Shown: piece after piece, positions 19,442-30,301 of the stretch
Layout: the number at the start of each line of letters is the position of its first letter
Numbering within the stretch: position 1 is the stretch's first letter
NCBI GenBank assembly: GCA_007119965.1
Contig: SKOR01000034.1
Location: forward strand, 1 to 64,000
Length of the DNA stretch: 64,000 nt
Source: Syntrophomonadaceae bacterium
GTDB lineage: Bacteria; Bacillota; Dethiobacteria; DTU022
Direction of reading: 5' to 3'
The notes under the pieces: model-generated
Databases searched by the model: none
What the model was told of the DNA's origin: nothing
The model's input: only the letters and a program-made list of their open reading frames with translations
Made by a program: the position numbers and the translations under genes

Positions 19442-20853
19442 CGCCTTGTCAGGTGCAGGGCTGCTTTATTGATACCCATTGCCGCTTCCCAGACCGATTC
19501 ACCAAGCGTCGGATGAGGGTGAATCAACTCAGCCATTTCAGCAGCTGTAACTCCTTTGGCCACGGCCATGGTCCCTTCCTGAATCAGATCGGAAGCATGG
19601 GGCCCAAGGATATGCATGCCAATTATTTTATCATTTTCACCGGCGGTAATAATTTTTACAGCACCTTCTTTTTCGTTCTGGGTAGCCGCCTTGCCGTTCG
19701 CGGAGAAAGGAAACTTGCCGGTTTTAATATTTTCGCAACCTTTTTCTTTGGCCTCTTCCTCGCTCAAGCCGACACAGGAGAGTTCCGGATCTGTAAAGAG
19801 GCATACCGGAACAGCGCTGCCGTCGAAGTGGGCTGCAATACCGGCAATGTTTTCAGCAGCAACAATCCCCTGGTGGTAAGCGGTATGGGCGAGATAGTAA
19901 TTCGGGTAGGTAGCATCTCCGACCGCATAAATGTTGGGGGCCGATGTCTCCATCTTACTATTAACCCTGATCCCGTTACTTTCATATTCCACGCCCAGGG
20001 CTTCGAGGTTCTGCCCGCCAAAGGCTGCTTTACGGCCTACGGCCAGCAGGAGGCTTTCCGCTTGAACAATTTCCCGGCCCTTGCGGGTATTCACCGTCAG
20101 TTTGTAACCGTCTTCTACCTTTTCGATAACCTCAATCGGAGAATTCATCATGATGTTGAGGCCGCTTTTGCGCATGTAAGTGGAAAGACGGCGGACCATT
20201 TCAAGATCCATCCTGCGCAGCAGCCTTTCACTGCGATGGACAATAGTTACTTTAACTCCCAGGCCCATAAAAATTGAAGCCATTTCCAGGGCGATAACCC
20301 CGCCGCCGATCACTGCCATCGTTTCGGGCAGTTCTTCCAGGGCCAAAGCTTCCCTGGAGGTAATAATCCCCGGCAGGTCGATCCCTTTAGTCGGCGGATA
20401 TATTTCTTCGCTTCCCGTGGCTAAAATGACATTTTCGGTTTCTAGTATCGTTTCTTCACCGCTGGCCGACTTTATTGTGACCTGCTGGGCACTGAGGGCC
20501 CGGGCGTCACCGTAGTAAACGTCAACGTTCTTATTTTCCATCAGTTCGCTGATATGACCAACCAGTTCGCTGACCACATCTTTCTTTTTCTGCTGAAGCC
20601 GGGGGTAATCAAATTCCATTTCTTTAATGTTAAAACCAAATTCACCAGCATCCTGCAGGCGGCGGTAAAAAGCGGCGCCGTGGGTTAAAACCTTGGTCGG
20701 AATACAACCGTGGTTAAGGCAAATTCCACCCAGGGCTTCTTTCTCGATTACGGCAGTTTTCAAACCGAGGGAGCCGGCCCGTAAAGCGGCAAGGTACCCA
20801 CCGGGGCCCCCGCCGATAATTACAACTTTGTATTTTTCACTCATCGTTACCAC
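19438..20853 (-). CDS. lpdA: Dihydrolipoyl dehydrogenase
   Basis: GGICLNHGCIPTK redox motif, VIIGGGPGGYLAALRAGSLG, YAVGDATYPNYYLAHTAYHQG, HPHPTLGESV. Confidence 0.95.
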   Translation of the reverse strand: MVTMSEKYKVVIIGGGPGGYLAALRAGSLGLKTAVIEKEALGGICLNHGCIPTKVLTHGAAFYRRLQDAGEFGFNIKEMEFDYPRLQQKKKDVVSELVGHISELMENKNVDVYYGDARALSAQQVTIKSASGEETILETENVILATGSEEIYPPTKGIDLPGIITSREALALEELPETMAVIGGGVIALEMASIFMGLGVKVTIVHRSERLLRRMDLEMVRRLSTYMRKSGLNIMMNSPIEVIEKVEDGYKLTVNTRKGREIVQAESLLLAVGRKAAFGGQNLEALGVEYESNGIRVNSKMETSAPNIYAVGDATYPNYYLAHTAYHQGIVAAENIAGIAAHFDGSAVPVCLFTDPELSCVGLSEEEAKEKGCENIKTGKFPFSANGKAATQNEKEGAVKIITAGENDKIIGMHILGPHASDLIQEGTMAVAKGVTAAEMAELIHPHPTLGESVWEAAMGINKAALHLTRR

Positions 20854-20873
20854 TCCTTTTGCCTGTCAAGTTT

Positions 20874-21626
20874 TTATTTTATCATTCCACTAACGCTGGT
20901 AAATACTGCCGGGATAACCATTGAAAAGCCTTTGACCAGGGCGCGGGTCATCCGATCGTAACTTATATCATAGCCCAGGTCGTGCAGCCCGGCCGCTTTT
21001 TCTCCAAGTTCAACCTGTTTTTTGCCTTCAGCGTGGCGGTAATCTTTTTTCAAAACCTTGTTGTAAAGATCTGCGGGCAGATTAAACATAATCGCCCCAT
21101 GCTGCAAAACTATTCCGTCCCGGCGCAATTGGGCGCTGCCGACCACTTTTTTCCGGTCTACCCGGACCTCGTAGGCTGACGGTGTATCAAAGCAGGAACC
21201 GGGAGCCAGCCCTCCCTGTCCTTTTTCTTCCGGGGTAATCGAGGCCAGAATATTGAGCAGGTTAAAGGCAGTTACGATACCGCGGCTGATAGCGCGATAT
21301 GCATCCATTACCCCACCGTTGTTAATAAAAGGGTGTACTTCGGGCACGATAATGCTGTAAGTCAGCTCATGGTGGTGAAGAACCGCCCGCCCCCCGGTCG
21401 GGCGGCGGACAACGTCAACGCCAAGTTCAGAACAGGCTTTTAAATCAACAACTTCATTTTCATCCTGGAAATAGCCCAGTGAAACAGCAGGGGGAGACCA
21501 GCGATAAAGGCGCAGGGTCGGCGGGCATTCTCCAGTAGAAACTTCTTCCATAAGTTCGAGATCTTTTTCCATGTTATCTTTCCCGGGCAGGGGAGGATCG
21601 AGAATCAACCGCCACTGGTAACGCAT
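20874..21626 (-). CDS. LipM-like octanoyltransferase / lipoate-protein ligase A family
   Basis: RRPTGGRAVLHHHELTYSIIVPE, GSCFDTPSAYEVRVDRKKVVGSAQLRRDGIVLQHGAIMF with the LipM-type catalytic Cys. Confidence 0.85.
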   Translation of the reverse strand: MRYQWRLILDPPLPGKDNMEKDLELMEEVSTGECPPTLRLYRWSPPAVSLGYFQDENEVVDLKACSELGVDVVRRPTGGRAVLHHHELTYSIIVPEVHPFINNGGVMDAYRAISRGIVTAFNLLNILASITPEEKGQGGLAPGSCFDTPSAYEVRVDRKKVVGSAQLRRDGIVLQHGAIMFNLPADLYNKVLKKDYRHAEGKKQVELGEKAAGLHDLGYDISYDRMTRALVKGFSMVIPAVFTSVSGMIK

Positions 21627-22628
21627 TTAAAACCTGCCCCTTTCCAGTTGATCCGCTGCACTTTTTTGCAGCGAACCTAACAGTTCGCCGATTACTGATT
21701 CCGATTCTTCCTTGGTTAGGGGACGGTGGTAATTATAGATCGTCCTGCCGGGCCGTTCGTTGTAATAAGGCCGGTTACAGTCAGGACAACCGCTGGTATT
21801 AAACGCAGCGCTGCCCGGCAAAGTATTCATCAAGTTTTTTTCAGTCAGGCCGAACGAAACAAGGCGCCCGTTGTCAAATTTAAACGATTTCAGCTGCGCA
21901 GCCTGACTGCGCAGCAGGTAATAACCGGCCTGGACCCGGCGGTAGGAATCAACAGGCGGCGGCTCTTTCACTTCCATCGCTGTCCCCCTGAGGGGGACGA
22001 AAGCAAAAAGGGCAGTTGTTACTCCCGCCTTCTCCAGCCTGTCTATTAAAAATAAAGCTTCCTCTTCGGTTTCACCGAGGCCGCAGATCAGGTGGGTACT
22101 TATTTTTCCCGGTAATTTTCCGGCACAGCGCAGCAACAGGTCAAGGCGGTCCTGCTGGGATCCGCCCTTGATCTCTTCGTAGGCAGCGGGATTAATGACG
22201 TCGAGAGAAACACTGAGCCTTTCCACTCCCGCATTAACCAGGGCAGCTGCCTCATTCTCATCACTGAGCCAGGCTGAAAGAGAAAGCGGCAGAGCGGAGG
22301 CTCCCTTTAAACGCTTCACAATTTTTTGCAGGGGCTTAATACCATCAGTATGCCTGACCGACTGGAGGCAGATCCGCCTGATGCCTTCGGCTTCGGCATG
22401 AGCAAGTTTTTTTTCAACTTCGTCCCAGGAGTACCCGGGCCAGTTAACTCGGCCAAGCCGGTTTAGTACTTCATTGCTTTCTGCCCCCTGCGGACAAAAA
22501 GAACACTTCATCAGACAATGCTGTCCGGAAAGCAGGTAAGCAGTGGTCGGGTAAGCATCCATGCGGTTGGAGGACAGGCCCATGCAGGCGGCTGTCCCGG
22601 CTGAAAGACGGATCATAGGGAACAGCAC
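21627..22628 (-). CDS. Radical SAM protein, candidate LipS-type lipoyl synthase component
   Basis: CLMKCSFC (CX3CX2C) radical-SAM motif; C-terminal SGCPDCNRP Cys pair; lies between the LipM-like gene and the gcv genes. Confidence 0.72.
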   Translation of the reverse strand: MLFPMIRLSAGTAACMGLSSNRMDAYPTTAYLLSGQHCLMKCSFCPQGAESNEVLNRLGRVNWPGYSWDEVEKKLAHAEAEGIRRICLQSVRHTDGIKPLQKIVKRLKGASALPLSLSAWLSDENEAAALVNAGVERLSVSLDVINPAAYEEIKGGSQQDRLDLLLRCAGKLPGKISTHLICGLGETEEEALFLIDRLEKAGVTTALFAFVPLRGTAMEVKEPPPVDSYRRVQAGYYLLRSQAAQLKSFKFDNGRLVSFGLTEKNLMNTLPGSAAFNTSGCPDCNRPYYNERPGRTIYNYHRPLTKEESESVIGELLGSLQKSAADQLERGRF

Positions 22629-23539
22629 TCCTCAGAAATAGATATTTCCAGGCCTAAATCTTCCGCTTTGCGGCGGGCAGCAGGCGCAGGTAAAACAATT
22701 TTATTAACCCCCGCCCTGAGGGCAAGACTGTCCACTGCTTCACGGTAACGCCCACCGGGCCGCATGCAGCCCAAATAAAGAGGTGTGCGGGGGAACATCA
22801 GGCGGGCTGTTGCTATAAACCGGGCCACCTCCCCGGGTGGCGGAGCCTCGCAGTCACTAAACGCAGTCCCTTCGGTAGGGCGAAAGATAATCAGGCTGAT
22901 CGCTTCAACGGCCTCTTTCCTGAGCAGGCGCAGGGCATCATACTCGCCCCTGATCGCGCCTGCGTTAAGGCCGATGCAAATATGCGGGATAACACTGGTA
23001 TATTTCTGCAGGTAGCGGTATGAAGCGAGGTAATCATCAACTGTAGCCGATAAACCGTAAACAGCGGCAATTGTTTCATTATCGCCCAAAAAATCAAAGG
23101 AAATCACCCTGGCTATTTCTGCCAGACGCCTGGCCTCTTCTTCTGTTACCAGGCCGGTATGCAGGTTTAAAGAACCGCGGGCAGCCAGTTCTTCCAGCTC
23201 CGCCCACTTTTCCAAAAGAGGCACCTTGCCCTGCGCATCGGAACCGCCCGAGACGAGATAGCTTCTCTCCCGGCCCCTTTTATTGCTGAGCGCTTTCTCC
23301 AGGGAAACCATTTTCTGCAGGTAAACGCCGTTACAATGAGCACAGTTCAATGAGCAGTCGGTTCCGGTAACGCTTACCGAAAGAGTGCGGTTGGGGGCGG
23401 AAAACTCTATCCGCATTGGGAAAAAAGCCTGCCGGGCTTCCCAGGCCTGTTCAAGTAACTTATCTAAAACAATATCTGTTTGCACCATACCATCCTCCGG
23501 GTAAACGTGTGGCCGCACTTTAAAAATTAAACCGACCAC
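22613..23539 (-). CDS. Radical SAM protein, candidate partner LipS-type lipoyl synthase component
   Basis: CSLNCAHC (CX3CX2C) motif; YLGCMRPGGRYREAVD; C-terminal EECCSL; overlaps the downstream radical-SAM gene by 16 nt. Confidence 0.72.
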   Translation of the reverse strand: MVGLIFKVRPHVYPEDGMVQTDIVLDKLLEQAWEARQAFFPMRIEFSAPNRTLSVSVTGTDCSLNCAHCNGVYLQKMVSLEKALSNKRGRERSYLVSGGSDAQGKVPLLEKWAELEELAARGSLNLHTGLVTEEEARRLAEIARVISFDFLGDNETIAAVYGLSATVDDYLASYRYLQKYTSVIPHICIGLNAGAIRGEYDALRLLRKEAVEAISLIIFRPTEGTAFSDCEAPPPGEVARFIATARLMFPRTPLYLGCMRPGGRYREAVDSLALRAGVNKIVLPAPAARRKAEDLGLEISISEECCSL

Positions 23540-23847
23540 AACTATAATTATAAGCCAAAGAATAAAACAGGGGAAGCAGCAAAGGCAAAATCCTTTCCTG
23601 CTGCCCCCTGGTAGTTGGTCAGGCGTTGCAGAACGGAGGTTGAAAGAAGCAGAATTAACCTAACCTCCCGGGCAGAACACCCGCCCTTGCAATTTCAGGT
23701 TCCACCTTTCAACTGTCAACGCCGCTATGCAACCTGCCTTAGATTCTCACTTCAGGCCTTCGCTAACTGCTGCAGAGCCTTGCCCTGCCGCTAATTCTGA
23801 GCTTAACCTCCTGCCCGAAAAGGCAGATATTTCTCAGTTTACCCGGG

Positions 23848-25317
23848 TTACCCTTTATCCTTTTCCCAGCGCATCACAGGACTGCGGGCGGCGCGGACTT
23901 CATCAAGACGCCCGACGACCGTATTGTAAGGGCCGTGTGCTACTTTTTCCGCATCCTGATCAATATCCCTGGAGATCTGCTCCATTACCGCAGCAAAAGC
24001 GTCGAGAGTCTCTTTCGCTTCCGTGTCGGTCGGCTCGATCATCAGCGCCTCTTCGACAATCAGGGGGAAGTAAACTGTCGGCGGATGGAAATTGCGGTCA
24101 AGCAGGGCCTTGGCAATATCGCCCGCTCCCGCGCCTTTTTTCTTCTCAGGCCGGGCTGAAACGACAAATTCGTGCTTGCAAATCCGATCGTAGGGCACAT
24201 GGTAAGTCTTCTTCAGAAGGCTCATCAGGTAGTTGGCGTTAATTACGGCATCTGTTGAAGCCTGTTTCAACCCCCCGGCACCCATCATACGCATATAGGT
24301 ATATGCCTTGACCGCTACACCGAAGTTGCCGTAGAAAGAGTGAACCTTGCCGATGCTGTCCGGCAGGTCGTAATTGAAGAAGTACTCATCGCCTTTTTTA
24401 TCAACCAGCGGGACCGGGAGGTAGGGCGTTAACCTTTCCTTAACTCCGACCGGGCCTCCACCGGGTCCTCCTCCACCATGCGGTGTGGCAAGGGTTTTAT
24501 GGATATTAAGGTGGACAACGTCAAAACCCATATCTCCGGGGCGGGCATAACCCATTATGGCGTTTAAGTTTGCACCATCGTAGTAAAGCAGGCCGCCAGC
24601 TTCGTGAACAGCTTTGGCCATGGGCATGATTTCTTCTTCGAACAGACCGAGCGTGCTCGGGTTGGTCAGCATCAGGGCGGCAGTTGTATCGTCAACAGCT
24701 TCCTTCAAGGCTTCCAGGTCAACCAGGCCGCGGTCGTCGCAGGGCACCTGGACAACCTCGTAACCGGCCATACTGACTGTAGCTGGATTGGTGCCGTGAG
24801 CCGAAAGGGGGATTAAGACCTTGTTGCGTTTGTGGTCTCCCCTGCTGCGGTGATATGCCTGGATAACCATCAGGCCGGTCAGCTCACCGTGGGCTCCTGC
24901 AGCCGGCTGCATGGTAAAACGATCCATGGCGGTAAGTTCTTTTAAACCTTCTTCCATATTGTAAAGCAGCTCCAGGGCGCCCTGGGTTGTTTCCGGCGGC
25001 TGGCAGGGATGCATAAAAGCAAACCCGGGCAGGGCCGCAACTTCTTCATTGGTTTTCGGGTTATATTTCATGGTACATGAACCGAGCGGGTAAAACCCTG
25101 TGTCGACACCGAAGTTGCGGGTCGAAAGCTCGGTAAAGTGGCGGATAATCTCCACTTCAGACAGTTCGGGCAGTTCAAGTGGCTCGCTGCGCTGCATTTT
25201 TTTTGGCAGCAGCTCATCTACCGGTTTTTCAGGAACATCGCAGGACGGCAGGGAGTACCCCTGGCGGCCGGAACGGCCCATTTCAAAGATCAGGGCTTTT
25301 GATTTTCTCATTTCCAT
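23848..25317 (-). CDS. gcvPB: Glycine dehydrogenase (decarboxylating) subunit 2
   Basis: [26 protein letters not shown]-lysine motif; [13 protein letters not shown]. Confidence 0.96.
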   Translation of the reverse strand: MEMRKSKALIFEMGRSGRQGYSLPSCDVPEKPVDELLPKKMQRSEPLELPELSEVEIIRHFTELSTRNFGVDTGFYPLGSCTMKYNPKTNEEVAALPGFAFMHPCQPPETTQGALELLYNMEEGLKELTAMDRFTMQPAAGAHGELTGLMVIQAYHRSRGDHKRNKVLIPLSAHGTNPATVSMAGYEVVQVPCDDRGLVDLEALKEAVDDTTAALMLTNPSTLGLFEEEIMPMAKAVHEAGGLLYYDGANLNAIMGYARPGDMGFDVVHLNIHKTLATPHGGGGPGGGPVGVKERLTPYLPVPLVDKKGDEYFFNYDLPDSIGKVHSFYGNFGVAVKAYTYMRMMGAGGLKQASTDAVINANYLMSLLKKTYHVPYDRICKHEFVVSARPEKKKGAGAGDIAKALLDRNFHPPTVYFPLIVEEALMIEPTDTEAKETLDAFAAVMEQISRDIDQDAEKVAHGPYNTVVGRLDEVRAARSPVMRWEKDKG

Positions 25318-26657
25318 CCCTCCAGTTCCCGGACCAGGGTATCAATTTCTTCACGGGTCCGTTTTTCAGTTACGGCAAAAAGCATTACGTTATTTAGCTC
25401 CGGGTAGAAAGGAGCCAGATCAACGCCGCCAAGGATATCTTTCTCCAGCAGCTTCCTGTTCAGCTCGGCAGGATCGCCGGGAACAGTAACAGCAAATTCC
25501 TTGAATGCCGGGCCGGGAAAAGCGTTCTCGAACCCTTTAAGGGCAGTTATACTTTCACGGGTATAAGCTGCTTTCTGCAAACACTGCTCGGCAACTTCAC
25601 GCATACCCTGCGGGCCCATAGCCGCCATGTAAACAGCAGCGCCCAGGGCGACAAGGGCTTCGTTGCTGCAGATATTGGAAGCCGCTTTTTCACGCCGGAT
25701 ATGCTGCTCCCTGGTCTGCAGGGTTAAGACATATCCACGATTTCCTTCGCTGTCGACAGTTTCGCCGGCAATGCGGCCGGGCAGCTGGCGCACAAATTTG
25801 CTGCGCGAAGCCATAATCCCCAGCAACGGGCCGCCAAATGATGCAGGCACACCGAGCCCCTGGCCTTCGCCGACAACTATATCGGCGCCGTATTCGGCAG
25901 GAGGCTGCAGAAGAGGCAGCGAAAGCGGATCGGCCGATATAACCAGGACTGCCTTGTGGTTATGAACCATGTCGGCTACGCCGCCGATCTCTTCAACCAG
26001 CCCGAAGAAGTTAGGCTGCTGTAAAATAACTGAAGCCACATCGTCACCGAGCATTTTTTCGAGCTCGCCGGTGTCAGTGCAGCCGTCCCTGAGGGGTATC
26101 TCTTCTAATTCGAGGCCCCTGCTGTGGAAGTAATTCTTCAGAACTGCACGGTAAAACGGGCTGACCGAACGCGAAACCAGAGCCTTCGAGCGCCTGGTGG
26201 CCCCGCAGCCCATCACTGCTCCCTCGGCTACAGCCGTGCCCCCGTCGTACATTGAAGCATTGGCTACATCCATGCCGGTCAGCTGGCAGATCATGGTCTG
26301 GTATTCAAATATCGCCTGCAGCACTCCCTGGCTGATTTCAGGCTGGTAGGGAGTATAGCAGGTGTAAAATTCGCTCCTGCCCGTGATATGTTTGATCACG
26401 GAAGGAATAAAATGATCATAAACCCCTGCGCCCATAAAAGATACGCAATTATGGAAATGCTTATTCTTCGAAGCAAGCGAGCTGAGGTGCTTTATCGCCT
26501 CAGATTCCGCCAGCGCCGGAGGCAGTTCCAATTCCCGCTGCAGGCGGACCTCTTTCGGAATATCACTGAAAAGGTCTTCAACAGATTTGACGCCGATTGC
26601 AGCAAGCATCTCGTTCCGATCTTGATCGGTCAGGGGAAGGTAATGTTTGCCACCCAT
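25308..26657 (-). CDS. gcvPA: Glycine dehydrogenase (decarboxylating) subunit 1
   Basis: [46 protein letters not shown]. Confidence 0.96.
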   Translation of the reverse strand: MGGKHYLPLTDQDRNEMLAAIGVKSVEDLFSDIPKEVRLQRELELPPALAESEAIKHLSSLASKNKHFHNCVSFMGAGVYDHFIPSVIKHITGRSEFYTCYTPYQPEISQGVLQAIFEYQTMICQLTGMDVANASMYDGGTAVAEGAVMGCGATRRSKALVSRSVSPFYRAVLKNYFHSRGLELEEIPLRDGCTDTGELEKMLGDDVASVILQQPNFFGLVEEIGGVADMVHNHKAVLVISADPLSLPLLQPPAEYGADIVVGEGQGLGVPASFGGPLLGIMASRSKFVRQLPGRIAGETVDSEGNRGYVLTLQTREQHIRREKAASNICSNEALVALGAAVYMAAMGPQGMREVAEQCLQKAAYTRESITALKGFENAFPGPAFKEFAVTVPGDPAELNRKLLEKDILGGVDLAPFYPELNNVMLFAVTEKRTREEIDTLVRELEGWK

Positions 26658-26660
26658 AGG

Positions 26661-27062
26661 CTACTCTTCATCCTCCTCGACAACAAATTTTTCATAAGCA
26701 GGCTTATCCATCAATTGATCCATCTGGCTTTCATCCTTAAGCTCAATTTTATAAACCCAGCCTTCGCCGTATGGATCGGAGTTGATTACTTCAGGCTGAT
26801 CCAGTAACTCTTCATTTACCTCTACAACGCTGCCGTCCGCGGGAGCATACAGGTCGGCTACCGCTTTTACCGATTCAATTACCGCAGAACCTTTGCCTGC
26901 CTCAACTTCAGTTCCCACATCAGGCAGTTCGACAAAAACAATTTCACCCAGTTTGTCCTGGGCATAGTCGGACAACCCGACTACGGCAGTATTGCCTTCC
27001 TGGCGAGCCCATTCATGCTTCCTGGTGTATTTAACACCGTCAATAATATTGTACTTCATCAT
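26661..27062 (-). CDS. gcvH: Glycine cleavage system H protein
   Basis: YTRKHEWARQEGNTAVVGLSDYAQDKLGEIVFVELP ... AVIESVKAVADLYAP lipoyl-lysine site. Confidence 0.97.
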   Translation of the reverse strand: MMKYNIIDGVKYTRKHEWARQEGNTAVVGLSDYAQDKLGEIVFVELPDVGTEVEAGKGSAVIESVKAVADLYAPADGSVVEVNEELLDQPEVINSDPYGEGWVYKIELKDESQMDQLMDKPAYEKFVVEEDEE

Positions 27063-28162
27063 TTTTTCCTCCTGTAAAATGGCAGTTTTATAATCCGGGC
27101 CCGGTATGACCGGGTGCGAATCATTAATTCCACTTCTTCAACCTGATCGGCTGCTTTGGGATCCAAAAACGCCATGGCAATAAACTTGTCCAGCGTCGGT
27201 GAATATGAACCACTGCTGACCCAGCCGATCTCGAAATCGCCGGATTTAACAGGGTACCCTTCGCGAGGCACACCGCGTTCGAGCATTTCAAGGCCGTAAA
27301 GCATCCTGTTCATCCCTTTTTCTTTCTGCTTCTTCAGGGCTGACCGGCCGTTAAAATCAACTTCCTTGTCGAGAGCGACAAAGCGGTCCAGGCGGGCCTG
27401 CAGGGGAGTCAACTCTTTGCTGAGTTCGTGCCCGTAGAGAGGCATCGATGCTTCCAGCCTCAGGACATCCCTGGAACCCAGTCCGGCAGGGTTTAATTCG
27501 TGTTTTTGCCCTGTATCCCAGACTGCGTCCCACAGGACTTCTGCCCCGTCATTCTTACAGTAGACTTCAAAACCGTCTTCTCCTGTATAGCCTGTACGGG
27601 AAACCAGACAGTCAACACCAGCCACCTTAACTTCAGGCAGGAAATGATAGTTCTTCATTTCTTTAAGCGGTGCATCGGTCAAAGGCTGTAGTATTGCCTC
27701 GCTGTTCGGGCCCTGAAGGGCTATCTGGGCATACTCGGGGGAAAGATTTTGCAGTCTTACATCGCCAAAAACATTTTCCTGGAACCAGGCATAGTCTTTA
27801 TCGGTGTTAGCCGCGTTAACTACCAGGAAAAAGTTTTCACCACTGATCCGGTAAACCAGGATATCATCAACAACGCCGCCGTCGGGGTAACAAACCGGGC
27901 TGTATATTATGGCATTATCTTTGAGCCTGGAAATATCATTGACCAGAATTTTTTGCAGGAATGCTTCAGCATCTTTGCCTTCAACGCTCACTTCCCCCAT
28001 GTGTGAAACGTCGAAGATGGTTGCTCTCCTGCGGGTATCATGGACTTCTTCAACCAACCCTTTCGGATACTGCACCGGAAGGAGCCAACCGCTGTAATCG
28101 ACAATTTTACCTTTTAATGCAACATGTTTTTCGTAGAACGGTGTTTTTTTTGCTTCGCTCAT
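27059..28162 (-). CDS. gcvT: Glycine cleavage system aminomethyltransferase (T protein)
   Basis: FDVSHMGEVSVEGKDAEAFLQKIL, SRTGYTGEDGFEVYC, LGSRDVLRLEASMPLYGHEL. Confidence 0.97.
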   Translation of the reverse strand: MSEAKKTPFYEKHVALKGKIVDYSGWLLPVQYPKGLVEEVHDTRRRATIFDVSHMGEVSVEGKDAEAFLQKILVNDISRLKDNAIIYSPVCYPDGGVVDDILVYRISGENFFLVVNAANTDKDYAWFQENVFGDVRLQNLSPEYAQIALQGPNSEAILQPLTDAPLKEMKNYHFLPEVKVAGVDCLVSRTGYTGEDGFEVYCKNDGAEVLWDAVWDTGQKHELNPAGLGSRDVLRLEASMPLYGHELSKELTPLQARLDRFVALDKEVDFNGRSALKKQKEKGMNRMLYGLEMLERGVPREGYPVKSGDFEIGWVSSGSYSPTLDKFIAMAFLDPKAADQVEEVELMIRTRSYRARIIKLPFYRRKK

Positions 28163-28219
28163 CAGCTTACCATCCTCCTTTCTTAAAAAATTTGAGTTAC
28201 TTAAGCTATAAATACAAAA

Positions 28220-28253
28220 GGACAGAGAAAGCCCTGCGGCTTATGCTCTGTCC
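28220..28253 (-). terminator. Terminator hairpin in the glycine riboswitch expression platform
   Basis: Minus strand GGACAGAG...CTCTGTCC with an inner AAGCC/GGCTT stem, followed by TTTTGT. Confidence 0.7.
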
Positions 28254-28432
28254 TTGATACCTGAGAGATTGCTCCCCTATACTATTAAGAGGCTTTCCCC
28301 GTCGGTGCCCCGCGGATACGGGTACTCTCCAGAGATGCGTCCCCCGATGGTACTGCAGCCTGAGAGTTTCCTCTTCGCCTGCCAGGCGTTGAGTTGCTCC
28401 TTCGGCGTCCTTAATTAAGGATCTCTCCCACA
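28245..28432 (-). promoter_or_regulatory. Tandem glycine riboswitch (gcvT element)
   Basis: Minus strand has two aptamer-like units: GTGGGAGAGATC...GAAACTCTCAGGC...ACGGGGGACG-like and CTCTGGAGAGTACC...AGCAATCTCTCAGGTA. Immediately upstream of gcvT. Confidence 0.92.
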
Positions 28433-28708
28433 GGGTTCATACGCAATATTTACTTTTTCTTATATTTTTCCTTTCTTCACAACACTGCAAATTCCTTCTC
28501 TATGAGAAAAAAAAATCAAAAAAATGGCACGTGACGGGGGTGCGGGGTACCTGTCGCCAGTTTTTCAGCCGATCAACCAAAATAAACACTGTTTTATAAA
28601 GTAAAAAATGATCTATTTACTCTGCCATATTCAGTTGTTGCTGTCTGCCGAAGAAACCTGCCAGCGTTGCGGCACTCCGCGTGCCAGGTCCCCCGCCAAC
28701 CCTGAACG

Positions 28709-29083
28709 CTACTCTTTGCTATTAATTGCACAGGGCCGTGTGCCCTTCGGAACAATACATATAAAATCAAACCGGCCGCCGGGGCAGATAAAGTGATGCT
28801 CTTCGCCGGGGGCAACCAGGACGGCGCTGCCGGGTTGAAGCTCTACATCCTTCTCCGCTGTATGAAAGATTCCTTTCCCCTTTATGACGAATACCTGGTG
28901 CTCCCATTCATGGCTGTGCCACTCGGTAGCAATCTCACCGGATAAAGAAAAGTAGCGCATTTCAAAGTTTGGAGCACCTTCCGGTTCGCCCAGCAGCCAG
29001 CGTACCGTAGCCCGCCCTTTTGCTTTAAGCGGCCCGGGGGTTATGTCAATTTCTTCGGTCTTATCAAGATCTGTCATATACAT
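28709..29083 (-). CDS. Cupin-domain protein
   Basis: EWHSHEWEHQVFVIKGKGIFHTAEKDVELQPGSAVLVAPGEEHHF; RBS GGAGGT before the ATG at 29083. Confidence 0.85.
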   Translation of the reverse strand: MYMTDLDKTEEIDITPGPLKAKGRATVRWLLGEPEGAPNFEMRYFSLSGEIATEWHSHEWEHQVFVIKGKGIFHTAEKDVELQPGSAVLVAPGEEHHFICPGGRFDFICIVPKGTRPCAINSKE

Positions 29084-29099
29084 AATGCAACCTCCGCTT

Positions 29100-29960
29100 C
29101 TATAAATTATAAACGAACTCGCGCCCGGCAAATTGAGCTAAACTGCCTGGGCTGCGTCCAAGCAGCCTGCCCAGGACAAAAGGACTGCCGCTTAAACCGT
29201 AAAGGCTGTAATAGAGAAACATTTTTTCCAGTGTATCCAGTTCATATGGCTGCAGGCCATTTTTTAAGGATCGGCTTCGCCAGTGATCAAGATTTATCTC
29301 TTCAGCCTTCACCTTGCACCCGAGGACATCCCCGATAATCGAGGCGGTTTCATGCTGTGTAATCGCTTCAATACCAACAATTTCGTAGACAGCATTTTTA
29401 TGCCCGGCCTCAGTTAAAACTACTGCGGCTGCTTCGCCCAAATCGACAAGATCAACAAGGCTTAAGGCCGTTTGGGGAGGATAAGGAACCCTGTAAAATC
29501 CCTCTCTGACTATTGCTTCCCGGGCGGCAAGTATATTTTGCATGTACGGCGCCGGCTGCAGAATAGTAAAATTAAGCCCTGATTCGAAGATCATCTCTTC
29601 GACACGCATCTTTTTCCAGTGATGGGGCATCTTTTCTGTTTGGGGGTGGAGGACCGAATGATAAACAAAGTGACCGAGCTTGTATTCGCGGGCGATATCT
29701 ATCGCCAGGCGCCCAATTTCAATTTCTTCCGGATGCATATTAGGGCAGATATGGTAAACTGCCCGAACCCCCTGCACCGCTTTGCGTAAGCCTGCAGGAT
29801 CGGTCAGATCGCCAATTACAGCTTCTTCAGCGCCCTGCCTTTCCAGCTCACGAACCTGCTCTTCGCTGCGCAGAAAAACCCGCACCTTCTGTCCGCGGGC
29901 AGCCAGGGCCTTGAGCACAGCCCTGCCGGTTTTGCCTGCCGCCCCTGTCAACAGGATCAT
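29100..29960 (-). CDS. NmrA-like / atypical SDR NAD(P)-binding protein
   Basis: MILLTGAAGKTGRAVLKALAARGQKVRVFLRS. Confidence 0.85.
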   Translation of the reverse strand: MILLTGAAGKTGRAVLKALAARGQKVRVFLRSEEQVRELERQGAEEAVIGDLTDPAGLRKAVQGVRAVYHICPNMHPEEIEIGRLAIDIAREYKLGHFVYHSVLHPQTEKMPHHWKKMRVEEMIFESGLNFTILQPAPYMQNILAAREAIVREGFYRVPYPPQTALSLVDLVDLGEAAAVVLTEAGHKNAVYEIVGIEAITQHETASIIGDVLGCKVKAEEINLDHWRSRSLKNGLQPYELDTLEKMFLYYSLYGLSGSPFVLGRLLGRSPGSLAQFAGREFVYNL

Positions 29961-30301
29961 ATATCCGCCCTCCGCATATTTTGTTTAAATTTACTGTTAT
30001 TTTAAGCTTACTACAATTGATACCAAACCTCAACAGAAAAAGCTGACCTCGGAAACTATTTTTTCCCTGGGGGATAAGCCTCTTTAAAAGGAGAACCACG
30101 GGTAAGATATGAGCGATCAAAACCATGGTGTAACCTCTGACAAACTCTGATATAATGGGATTGAAAATATTGGCTTTTACTTTCCCGGAATTACAACCTG
30201 ATCGGACAGGGTACCGGGAGCAGGCGACCCTGTAAACAATGCTTAACACTGGAAGCCAGTAAAGAAAGTTTTTTTTCGTACAAAAACAGGGGGTGATTGC
30301 T

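Noticed and set aside
23727-24242. 171-aa plus-strand ORF at the 3' end of gcvPB
   Set aside because: Largely antisense to gcvPB, Arg/Ser/Pro-rich shadow frame, no RBS.
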